The notes: generated from the letters alone by a model not told the origin. A DNA stretch of 5,881 nucleotides from an uncultured Collinsella sp. (GCA_900551305.1 URVK01000116.1:1-5881), one strand, 5' to 3'; positions 1 to 5,503 are shown, numbered from the stretch's first letter. A program made the numbers and translations.

Positions 1-461
1 CCCACGCCTCCAAAGACCGGGCACTCGGCGACGGTCAGCAGCGCCTGCGTAATGGCCGGCTGCGGCGTGAAGGGGTAGACCGCAAAGACGGCATCGGCGT
101 TGGAGTTGCGGATAACCGCGACATCGGTGGTGTAGATGAGCGATTTGATGCGACGGCCGAAGAGCGTGAAGCCGCTGGCCTCCTCGATCTCGTCGGGCAT
201 GCGAAGGGCAGCCTTGCGCAGACGTCCGTCGATGGGCAGGGGCTCCATGGGGAGCAGTCCGTTGGGGGTCACGGCTACCTGGGGCTCGGTGAACTCGTCT
301 GCGAGCTCGACCTCGGAGAAATCGACCGAGGCGACGATGTCCTCGTGAACCTCGGCGGGCACATCGATGGGAGCTTGGTCGTTTGCCGCGGCAGGCGTGT
401 CGAAGGAGCTGGTGCCGACGAAGGCGTCGACGCGCTCGTTCAAATCGTTGAGAGAATCCAT
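1..461 (-). CDS. Conserved protein with acidic N-terminal leader (putative hydrolase-like family), 3' end outside window
   Basis: An open frame of 153 codons runs from the ATG at 461 off the left edge, so the C-terminal part is missing. Residues 1-65 look like a disordered acidic leader, with about 16 Asp/Glu against one Arg and no obvious fold. From about residue 79 (DGRLRKAALRMPDEIEEA) the sequence becomes compact and conserved-looking, with KSLIYTTDVAVIRN, DAVFAVYPFTPQPAITQALL and AECPVFGGV. I recall this pattern from a conserved Gram-positive family often labelled only 'hydrolase', in which strands carrying TTDVA, AVYPFTPQP and PVF.GVGGG alternate with helices. That match is from memory and no catalytic residue is assigned. 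The ribosome binding site is weak: GGA about 7 nt before the ATG. The gene is divergent from the small membrane-protein gene at 652. Coding is secure; function is open. Confidence 0.75.
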   Translation of the reverse strand, partial: MDSLNDLNERVDAFVGTSSFDTPAAANDQAPIDVPAEVHEDIVASVDFSEVELADEFTEPQVAVTPNGLLPMEPLPIDGRLRKAALRMPDEIEEASGFTLFGRRIKSLIYTTDVAVIRNSNADAVFAVYPFTPQPAITQALLTVAECPVFGGV

Positions 462-613
462 GGTGGTCCGTTTCTATGTTGTGCACCCGTCAGCGTGCGA
501 CCGGCGCTACGATTGCTAAATCGTTTGACGAGTTGATTTTTCCCCGCCGCGCCATCCGTTAGACCGAAGGGCCGGCGAACGTGAAGGAGCTGTGGTGGCG
601 GGGGTCGGGGGGC

Positions 614-619
614 TATCTT
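614..619 (+). promoter_or_regulatory. Possible -10 element for the 56-residue membrane protein gene
   Basis: TATCTT matches TATAAT at four of six positions. It would start transcription near 626, leaving a leader of about 25 nt that contains the ribosome binding site at 638-645. There is no convincing -35 hexamer, so the call rests on position and one hexamer only. Confidence 0.25.
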
Positions 620-637
620 GAAAGGCCCGTTTAAAAG

Positions 638-645
638 AGAGGTGA
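638..645 (+). promoter_or_regulatory. Ribosome binding site supporting the small gene at 652
   Basis: AGAGGTGA is close to the ideal anti-16S complement and ends 6 nt before the ATG at 652. A strong, well-spaced site in front of a short open frame is the main reason for accepting that frame as a real gene. Confidence 0.7.
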
Positions 646-651
646 CGCGGT

Positions 652-822
652 ATGGAATTGACAGCAATGTTTGGCTCGATTGGCCTGTGTGTGGGCGCAA
701 TCGTTGTCGCCGCGGTCATCTACTTTGTGGTCACGGCCATTAAGGGCAAAAGGGCCGAACGCAAGGAGCGCACGATGCTTAAACAGCATCGCGACCAACA
801 GGGCAAACGCGCACAGAGATAG
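652..822 (+). CDS. Small single-pass membrane protein, 56 residues, unknown function
   Basis: The frame starts at the ATG at 652 and stops with TAG at 820-822. The protein begins MELTAMFGSIGLCVGAIVVA. One hydrophobic segment covers about residues 7-29. It is followed by a strongly basic tail (KGKRAERKERTMLKQHRDQQ...) with about 12 Lys/Arg in the last 26 residues. By the positive-inside rule the tail should face the cytoplasm and the short N-terminus the outside. There is no cleavage site or lipobox, so this reads as an anchored membrane peptide rather than a secreted one. The ATG is preceded by a strong ribosome binding site. The gene is divergent from the acidic-leader protein and convergent with the RNA methyltransferase gene, with only 24 bp between the two stop codons. 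I do not recognise the family. A role as a membrane-anchored accessory or regulatory peptide would be a guess. Confidence 0.7.
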   Translation: MELTAMFGSIGLCVGAIVVAAVIYFVVTAIKGKRAERKERTMLKQHRDQQGKRAQR

Positions 823-846
823 CTTGTTGAGTTTTGGATCCGTGCG

Positions 847-1966
847 CTAGCTGCGTTTTCGAATCAGGGCAATGTAGAAGCCCTCAAAGTCGCGGCTAGG
901 CGGAATGGTGAGCGTGCCGGGCAGGCCGTTGGCGATGGCCGATACCTGACCCGCGGCAATGGCCTCGGTCAGAGCGTTGGACTCGACGCGCGGCTCCTCG
1001 CCGGCTTCCTGGGCGCGGCGTGCTTCGCTTTCGCTCGGCGTGCCGTCAAGGGGGATGAGCTCGCAGTCCATATGCTTGTCGAGGGCCTCTTGCAGGGCGT
1101 CCTCGTTTTCCTGCGGCATGATCGAACAAGTGGAATAGACGAGCGTGCCGCCCGGCTTGAGGGCACCCATGGCGCGGTCCAGAAGCGCGCGCTGCGAGCG
1201 GGCGCACTTGACGAGCAACTGCTCGGTCAGGCCGCGCAGGCTTTTCTCGTTGCCGCTGATGACGGTGCCCGTGCCGGTGCAGGGGGCGTCGAGCAGGATG
1301 CGGTCGAAGCGGAAGAACTCGTCGAGCTCGCGTGCGTCGATGCGCATGACGGGCACGTTTTTGGCACCCTGGCGATGGAGGTTTGATTCGAGCTTCTCGG
1401 CGCGGGGGATGTTCATCTCACAGGCGGTGAGGTGTGCCTGTCCCTGCGTGAGGGCGGCGATCTGCGTCGTCTTGCCGCCAGGGGCTGCGCACATGTCCAG
1501 GATGTCCTCGCCTGCCTGGGCGCCCAGGACCAACGGCGGCATCATGGATGACAGGCTCTGCAGGTAGATCTTGCCGTCGCGGTAGATGTCGAGATCCCAC
1601 AGATCGGAAACCTGGGCCTCGGGCAGGATAAAGGCGTCTGGGTACCAGGCGACGGGGTTGTGGGCGATGCCGGCTGCATCGAGCGCCGCAGCGATGTCCT
1701 CGGCGGTCGCCTTGAGCGTGTTGGCGCGCAGCGTGACCGGGCGTGTGACCGCGGCGCCGAAGCCCTCGATCATGAGCTCGGCATCGGCGGGCGCATAGGC
1801 GCCGGCGGCCGGGGGGAGACACGGACGAGTCGACCATAAAGCGCGGCAGGTCGGCGGCGCAGGGAAGGGCGGCAAGCCGGTCGGAAAGCTCGGTAGCAGC
1901 AAATTGCCTAAGCATGAGCTCGGGCTTGACCTGCTTTTTTTGCTTACGACGACGCGGCTTGGACAT
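847..1966 (-). CDS. RsmB/NOP (NOL1/NOP2/Sun) family RNA cytosine-C5 methyltransferase, interrupted by a one-base frameshift
   Basis: Members of this family methylate C5 of cytosine in rRNA or tRNA using S-adenosylmethionine. The start is the ATG at 1966 (MSKPRRRKQKK...), preceded by GGAAGGA at 1974-1980 with 7 nt spacing; the stop is TAG at 847-849. Reading is open to about 1817, then continues in another frame after a run of six G (CCCCCC on the coding strand) at 1811-1816. Removing one base gives a continuous 372-residue protein reading DSSVSPPAAGAYAPADAEL across the join. In that protein there is a basic N-terminal tail at 2-14, an RPVTLRANTLK substrate-side motif near 75-85, SAM motif I DMCAAPGGKT at 157-166, motif IV DAPCTGTG with Cys229, and motif VI STCS with Cys280. 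These are the two cysteines expected of the family. There is no N-terminal NusB domain, so it is not classical RsmB, and the target RNA cannot be named. It lies 37 bp after the MetRS-like gene, likely in the same operon. As sequenced, the product would be truncated before the catalytic domain. Confidence 0.88.
1811..1816 (-). other. Frameshift site: run of six G in the methyltransferase gene
   Basis: The frame opened by the ATG at 1966 and the frame carrying all the methyltransferase motifs differ by one base and meet at this run. A run of five would join them exactly, giving the codons for VSPPAAGAY. The run sits beside GC-rich, partly palindromic sequence (CCGGCGGCCGG at 1802-1812), a context prone to slippage in replication or sequencing. 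Whether the extra base is biological or an assembly error cannot be decided from one sequence. Confidence 0.8.
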
Positions 1967-2003
1967 CCGTCTTTCCTTCCCATTCCATTGCATGTCGAGT
2001 GTT

Positions 2004-4154
2004 TTAGTACTGGCTCTCGTGCTTGCTAAAGAAGTCGAAGCGCGGGGGCAGCGGCTTTACGCGGTGCTCGCCGGGCTTCTCACCCAGGCTCTCCACGAAC
2101 TCGTCCGTGGAGGCAAAGATGTTATCCCAGCTAAAGAAGGCGACCGGATCGACGTCGAAGTATTCGCAGATGAGCTCGCAGCCGGCCGGCACAATACCGT
2201 GCATGAGCACGGTCGCCACGCGCAGCTCGGTAAAGGCGTCGACGAGGGCCTGCGTCATTGCGGCGTTTGCCTCGTTACCCTCGAGCTTGTTGGCGGCCTT
2301 GGAGGCATCGCTCCAGCGCTTGTTGGCAGCGCGCAGGTAGTCGTCGCACACAGCGAGCGCGCGGTGCGTCTCGAACTTGTACATGGCCTGCTCAAAGGCA
2401 AGGGCTGCCTGCTGGGCGGCTTCGACCACGGTGTCAGAAGCGGCACCAGCGGGGATGCAGCCGTTGCGGTAGGGGCTCTCGTCGCCCCCCTTGACGGCGA
2501 CGCCGTAGAAGCAGCTGCGGGCCAAGCGGTTGAACACGCCGGTCAACAGCGCGCTCTCCTTAAGGGCCGGATCGATGACGCGCTTGTCGTCGCAGGCGCG
2601 CACCTCGTTGCCGTCCTTGTCCTTGCCGGTCACACGTGTGTCGTATGCCTTGGGGCTAAAGCTCACCGGCTTCTCGGACAGGCCGAGCGACAGCCAATGC
2701 GCGCGCATCTGCTCGCAGGTGTAGTGGTTGAGTAGGTCGTCTGCCGGCGGGGGAGGCGTCTGCGAGGACGAGCTGGCCTTTTTGCCCATGTAGAGCAGGT
2801 GGTAGCAGGCGCTGACGGTGCTCTGCGTGAGGTTCCAGCCCAGGGCCTCCCACATGGCGGTCTGCGCGATGCAGTAGAAGTAGATGTTGTCCTGACCGAT
2901 GAACTGGTAGATCTGAGCGTCGTCAGAGCACCACCAGTCGCGCCAGTCGAGCGAGCTGTGCTGGTAGGTGGGTGCGGGTACCTGCGTGGAATCGGCAGCG
3001 GGCTCGCCCATGAGGGCGGCATCCTGGGCGGCGACGCCCTCGGTCACGCCGGCGGCCTTGGCATCGCGCGCGAGCACGGTACGCGTATAGCTGATGGGCG
3101 CCCACAGGCTCTCGGGCCAGCACCAGCAGGTGACGTCGGAGACGCCGTCGACCTCGGGCACCGGAACGCCCCAGTCGATGTTGCCGGTGATGCGGAAGGG
3201 CACGAGTGCCTTGCCGCTGCGGAAGCGCACGCCACCGTTGGCGAGCACTGCGTGGGCATCGTCGCGCTCCTTCCAGCTGGGGAAGGTGACGGTAAAGCTG
3301 CTCTTGTTTCCCTCGGGCTCCAGCACGGTGTGCTCGGGAAGCTGATCCTCGACGGCATCGAAGGCCTCGCGGAACTTGTTCTGGATATAGAGCTGAGCCG
3401 GCAGCAGCCACTCCTCCATGGTCTTGGAGACCACGGAGCGAACCTGCGGGTTCTGGGCTAGCTTGGCGGTATAGGTCTTCATAAAGTCGAGGTAGGCCGG
3501 CAGGTCAAAGTAGAGGTTGTCGACCGGGCGCAGCTCGGGCACCTCGCCGGTGAGCTGGCTCTTGGGCGCGATGAGCTCCTCGGGCTCAAACTGGTGGCCC
3601 AGGTCGCACTCGTCGGCATAGGCCTTCTCGGACTTGCAGCCCTGGATGGGGCAGCGGCCGATTACCTGACGGCCGTTGAGGAACGTGCCGGCCTTGGCAT
3701 CGTAGAACTGCAGCGTGGAGCGCTTGGAGATGGTGCCCTGCTCGTGCAGGCGCTTGATAATCTCGGCGGTCACCTCGTTGTGAATCTGCGCAGCCGGCTC
3801 AAGGCCCGAGCCGCCGTAGATATCGCAGCTGATGTTGTAGTTGTTGAGGGTCGCTGCTTGGCGGGAGTGATTGGACTCGACGTACTCGTTAATGGACTTG
3901 TCGTAGCCCTCGTTCTCCTTGAGCTTGCGGTAGCTCTCCATGATGGGCGAGCCGTAGCAGTCGGTGCCCGAGGTGAAGATGACGTTCTCGCGGCCCAGAC
4001 GGTCGCGCAGGAAGCGGGCGAAGAAGTCGGCCGGGACAAAGACGCCGCCGACGTGGCCAAAGTGAAGGCCCTTGTTGCCGTAGGGCTCGCCGGCGGTAAC
4101 GATGGCGCGGCGAGGCCAGCTGGGACGGTCGTTCATGGAGTATTTGGATGCCAT
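2004..4154 (-). CDS. Divergent MetRS-family class I aminoacyl-tRNA synthetase (methionine--tRNA ligase-like)
   Basis: A family of this type charges tRNA(Met) with methionine in the cytosol. The start at 4154 (MASKYSMNDRPSWP) gives 716 residues; AAGGAG at 4159-4164 ends 4 nt before it and rules out the upstream in-frame ATG at 4247. Features in order: HIGH-type motif LHFGHVGG at 30-37; GTDCYGSPI at 63-71; a zinc-knuckle-like stretch with Cys168, Cys173, Cys183 and His187 (not four Cys); the MetRS-typical EELIAPKS and YFDLPAY at 192-221; an extra stretch of about 65 residues near 252-318; WAPISYT at 351-357; FIGQDNIYFY at 418-427; the KMSKS loop replaced by GKKASSSS at 457-464, followed by four prolines at 467-470; a helical anticodon-binding domain from about 525. 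There is no C-terminal EMAP/Trbp111-like domain. The scaffold matches E. coli MetRS by eye, but active-site signatures are altered, so methionine specificity is probable, not proven. It heads a likely two-gene unit with the methyltransferase. A second, canonical MetRS elsewhere in the genome is possible. Confidence 0.85.
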   Translation of the reverse strand: MASKYSMNDRPSWPRRAIVTAGEPYGNKGLHFGHVGGVFVPADFFARFLRDRLGRENVIFTSGTDCYGSPIMESYRKLKENEGYDKSINEYVESNHSRQAATLNNYNISCDIYGGSGLEPAAQIHNEVTAEIIKRLHEQGTISKRSTLQFYDAKAGTFLNGRQVIGRCPIQGCKSEKAYADECDLGHQFEPEELIAPKSQLTGEVPELRPVDNLYFDLPAYLDFMKTYTAKLAQNPQVRSVVSKTMEEWLLPAQLYIQNKFREAFDAVEDQLPEHTVLEPEGNKSSFTVTFPSWKERDDAHAVLANGGVRFRSGKALVPFRITGNIDWGVPVPEVDGVSDVTCWCWPESLWAPISYTRTVLARDAKAAGVTEGVAAQDAALMGEPAADSTQVPAPTYQHSSLDWRDWWCSDDAQIYQFIGQDNIYFYCIAQTAMWEALGWNLTQSTVSACYHLLYMGKKASSSSQTPPPPADDLLNHYTCEQMRAHWLSLGLSEKPVSFSPKAYDTRVTGKDKDGNEVRACDDKRVIDPALKESALLTGVFNRLARSCFYGVAVKGGDESPYRNGCIPAGAASDTVVEAAQQAALAFEQAMYKFETHRALAVCDDYLRAANKRWSDASKAANKLEGNEANAAMTQALVDAFTELRVATVLMHGIVPAGCELICEYFDVDPVAFFSWDNIFASTDEFVESLGEKPGEHRVKPLPPRFDFFSKHESQY

Positions 4155-4158
4155 GGGA

Positions 4159-4164
4159 CTCCTT
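4159..4164 (-). promoter_or_regulatory. Ribosome binding site fixing the MetRS-like start at 4154
   Basis: The minus strand reads AAGGAG here, a perfect Shine-Dalgarno core with 4 nt (5 nt if counted from GGA) to the ATG at 4154. The in-frame ATG at 4247 has no such site and would add 31 arginine- and histidine-rich residues with no resemblance to a synthetase. Confidence 0.75.
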
Positions 4165-4235
4165 CGCATATGGTGAGAGCGCAGCCGGGCGTGGGGCTCG
4201 GCGGCGCGGTGGTCAATTCGTGCATATCGTTCGAC

Positions 4236-4244
4236 ATTATCGCA
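4236..4244 (-). promoter_or_regulatory. Candidate extended -10 promoter for the MetRS-like gene
   Basis: On the minus strand the sequence is TGCGATAAT: a TGn extension directly before GATAAT, which differs from TATAAT at one base. Extended -10 promoters tolerate a poor -35, and none is clear here. Transcription would begin near 4229, leaving a leader of about 75 nt before the ATG at 4154. That is too short for a T-box, and I see no T-box core in it. Confidence 0.45.
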
Positions 4245-4272
4245 CATGCGGACGGGTACGTGGCAGGGGCGC

Positions 4273-4278
4273 TATCCT
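4273..4278 (+). promoter_or_regulatory. Possible -10 element giving a near-leaderless transcript for the HExxH membrane protein
   Basis: TATCCT ends 8 bp before the ATG at 4287, so initiation from it would fall within a few bases of the start codon. No Shine-Dalgarno sequence precedes that ATG, which fits a leaderless message of the kind common in actinobacteria. There is no clear -35, so this is only a positional inference. Confidence 0.3.
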
Positions 4279-4286
4279 AAGATGCT

Positions 4287-4853
4287 ATGAATGAGATTTC
4301 CAACATACATGCGTTTGAAGACGAGGATTTTCTGCACGCCTGCTTTGTGTGGGGGATGGCCGTGCTCGGCGCATTTGCTGTGTGCTTGGTGCCGGTGTTT
4401 ATGCTGATGGGCGGGCCTGCGGACTTGGATGCGGCTGACGCGGGCGGCTGGACCACGGTCTTGGGCTGGATAGTCGGCTTAGCTGCGGTTTCGGCGGCGT
4501 CATTTGCCGTGCACGAGCTGGTGCACGGTGTGTTTTTTAAGCTGCTGGCGCCTGCGGGCGCGCAGGTGACCTTTGGGGCGAATCGCGAGACGGCGATGAT
4601 CTATGCCTGCGCCGAGGGCGTGGTGTATTCGCGCCGGCGGTACGTGGCAGTTTGCCTGGCGCCGACGGTTGTTGTGACGACAGCGTTTGCCCTGGGGTTT
4701 GCGTTCTCGGGCTATCCGCTGCTGTGCTACCTGGCGGCCGGCTTGCATTTGTCGGGCTGTGTGGGCGACTGGTACTACGTGCGAACCATTCTGCGCGATC
4801 GCCGCATTGTTGCCTGCGAGGACACGTCCTTCGGCGTGCGCTTTTTCGGGTGA
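4287..4853 (+). CDS. DUF3267-like integral membrane protein with HExxH metallopeptidase motif
   Basis: A 188-residue membrane protein. Hydrophobic segments are seen at about 19-41, 58-80, 118-141 and 143-160. HELVH at 76-80 (His76, Glu77, His80) lies at the end of the second segment, a zinc-site pattern like that of membrane-embedded metallopeptidases. Asp161, in GCVGDWYYV, could be a third metal ligand, as in DUF3267-type proteins, whose layout of HELxHG, then a G..P motif between helices, then a GD motif matches what is seen here. Peptidase activity and substrate are not established for this family as far as I know, so 'putative metalloprotease' is the limit. The start at ATG 4287 has no ribosome binding site and may be leaderless. 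The stop codon at 4851-4853 overlaps the ribosome binding site of queH, so the two genes are very probably co-transcribed and may be translationally coupled. Its gene is divergent from the MetRS-like gene. Confidence 0.82.
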   Translation: MNEISNIHAFEDEDFLHACFVWGMAVLGAFAVCLVPVFMLMGGPADLDAADAGGWTTVLGWIVGLAAVSAASFAVHELVHGVFFKLLAPAGAQVTFGANRETAMIYACAEGVVYSRRRYVAVCLAPTVVVTTAFALGFAFSGYPLLCYLAAGLHLSGCVGDWYYVRTILRDRRIVACEDTSFGVRFFG

Positions 4854-4857
4854 GGAG
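4852..4857 (+). promoter_or_regulatory. Ribosome binding site deciding the queH start at 4864
   Basis: GAGGAG overlaps the TGA of the preceding gene. It leaves 6 nt to the ATG at 4864 but none to the in-frame ATG at 4858. The later ATG also gives the family-typical N-terminus MKPLLLHACCAPCS. Confidence 0.75.
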
Positions 4858-4863
4858 ATGTCG

Positions 4864-5439
4864 ATGAAGCCGTTGTTGTTGCACGCCTGCTGTGCGCCGT
4901 GCTCTCTTGAGCCGGTCCACCTGCTGCGCGAGGAGGGGTTTGAGCCCGCGATTTGCTGGACCAACCCCAATATTCAACCGCGCGATGAATGGCAGCTCCG
5001 CTTGGACGAGCTGCGCCGGTGGTGTGCCGATGGCGACATCGAGCTCATCGAGGCGGGGGAGGACCGCGATCGCTGGGAGACCGGCGTGGCACCGCTGGGT
5101 GCCGATCGGCCCCGTCGCTGTCGCGCGTGCTATGCCTTGCGCTTGGCCGAGGCGTGCCGCGTGGCCCAGGAGCGCGGGTTCGAATATGTGGGTACGACGC
5201 TCGCCGTCTCACCGTATCAGCTGTTCGATACCTGTAATGACGCGCTTGAGCGCTTGGCGGCGGCACATGGGCTCACCCCGGTCATTCGCGATTTTCGCCC
5301 GTATTACCCCGAGGCGACACGCCGTTCGCGCGAGCTGGGCATGTATCGGCAGAACTACTGTGGTTGCCGTTTCTCGGCCGTCGAGGCAGCCATGGACCGC
5401 GCCCGCATCCGTGACGAGCGCAAAGCGTCCAAAAAGTAG
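4864..5439 (+). CDS. queH: Epoxyqueuosine reductase QueH
   Basis: QueH (DUF208 family) reduces epoxyqueuosine to queuosine at position 34 of GUN-anticodon tRNAs, the last step of the pathway. It is a cobalamin-independent, iron-sulfur replacement for QueG. The 191-residue protein shows the family signatures in order: LHACCAPCS at 6-14 with Cys9, Cys10 and Cys13; NPNIQPRDEW at 34-43; RCRACYALRL at 85-94 with Cys86 and Cys89; TTLAVSPYQ at 111-119; DFRPYYPEA at 143-151; YRQNYCGC at 161-168 with Cys166 and Cys168. The cysteine sets are those expected to hold the [4Fe-4S] cluster and the second metal, though I cannot say which residue does which. Length is usual for the family and no motif is missing. 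The gene follows the HExxH membrane protein with overlapping signals and is 64 bp upstream of queA, whose product makes its substrate. The identification is firm. Confidence 0.95.
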   Translation: MKPLLLHACCAPCSLEPVHLLREEGFEPAICWTNPNIQPRDEWQLRLDELRRWCADGDIELIEAGEDRDRWETGVAPLGADRPRRCRACYALRLAEACRVAQERGFEYVGTTLAVSPYQLFDTCNDALERLAAAHGLTPVIRDFRPYYPEATRRSRELGMYRQNYCGCRFSAVEAAMDRARIRDERKASKK

Positions 5440-5458
5440 TTCTTTTGAGCTGGCAGCC

Positions 5459-5467
5459 TGCTAGGAT
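5459..5467 (+). promoter_or_regulatory. Candidate extended -10 promoter upstream of queA
   Basis: TGCTAGGAT is a TGn extension followed by TAGGAT, which matches TATAAT at four of six positions. A T-rich stretch at 5440-5446 lies roughly where a -35 would be but is a poor match. Transcription would start near 5475, leaving a leader of about 30 nt with the queA ribosome binding site. queA could equally be read through from queH. Confidence 0.3.
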
Positions 5468-5489
5468 GTAGAGCGGACTTTAGCTATAT

Positions 5490-5495
5490 AAGGAG
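5490..5495 (+). promoter_or_regulatory. Ribosome binding site deciding the queA start (GTG at 5504)
   Basis: AAGGAG ends 8 nt before the GTG at 5504 and 14 nt before the in-frame ATG at 5510. The first spacing is normal and the second too long, so the GTG is preferred. Confidence 0.65.
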
Positions 5496-5503
5496 TATCC
5501 GAC

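Larger units (their letters stand above)
462..651. other. Divergent intergenic region, 190 bp
   Basis: This gap separates the minus-strand gene starting at 461 from the plus-strand gene starting at 652, so it should hold the promoters of both. On the plus strand a TATCTT at 614-619 lies 32 bp before the ATG at 652 and could be a -10 element, but no good -35 stands 16-18 bp before it (TGTGGT at 591-596). A 5-bp inverted repeat, CGATT-GCTA-AATCG, occupies 510-523. It is too short and A/T-rich to call an operator or terminator. No further gene was found here. Confidence 0.5.

Noticed and set aside
510..523. CGATT-GCTA-AATCG palindrome as a regulator binding site
   Set aside because: Five-base arms are expected by chance in a window this size, and nothing else marks it as an operator.
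823..846. Bidirectional terminator between the convergent small gene and methyltransferase gene
   Set aside because: The 24-bp gap shows no inverted repeat with flanking T-runs.
1914..2735. Long open frame on the plus strand (273 codons) opposite the MetRS-like gene
   Set aside because: Its translation is low-complexity Ala/Val/Leu/Gly-rich sequence typical of the antisense frame of a GC-rich gene. It overlaps a gene with clear family motifs, and it has no ribosome binding site.
2799..3461. Plus-strand open frame of 220 codons opposite the MetRS-like gene
   Set aside because: Same antisense-shadow composition; no motif or start signal.
3594..4280. Plus-strand open frame of 228 codons opposite the start of the MetRS-like gene
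   Set aside because: Ala/Val/Leu/Gly-rich shadow running past the start of the real gene into its promoter region; no ribosome binding site or recognisable domain.
4155..4286. T-box or other amino-acid-responsive leader before the MetRS-like gene
   Set aside because: The likely leader is only about 75 nt and holds no T-box core sequence or terminator hairpin.
4687..4863. N-terminal extension of queH to an upstream in-frame ATG
   Set aside because: It would overlap most of the end of the membrane protein gene in another frame. GAGGAG at 4852-4857 and the family N-terminus both support the start at 4864.
4500..4977. Two overlapping minus-strand open frames opposite the HExxH membrane protein and queH
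   Set aside because: Their translations are Arg/Gln/Pro-rich and they cover genes with clear motifs on the other strand.
5429..5453. Inverted repeat AAAAG-TAGTT-CTTTT around the queH stop codon as a terminator
   Set aside because: The stem is five A/T-rich pairs with no GC-rich core and no following T-tract, too weak for an intrinsic terminator.
5440..5503. preQ1 riboswitch before queA
   Set aside because: The 64-bp gap lacks a visible preQ1-I style hairpin with an A-rich tail meeting the ribosome binding site. QueA also acts after preQ1 insertion, where such switches are less expected.
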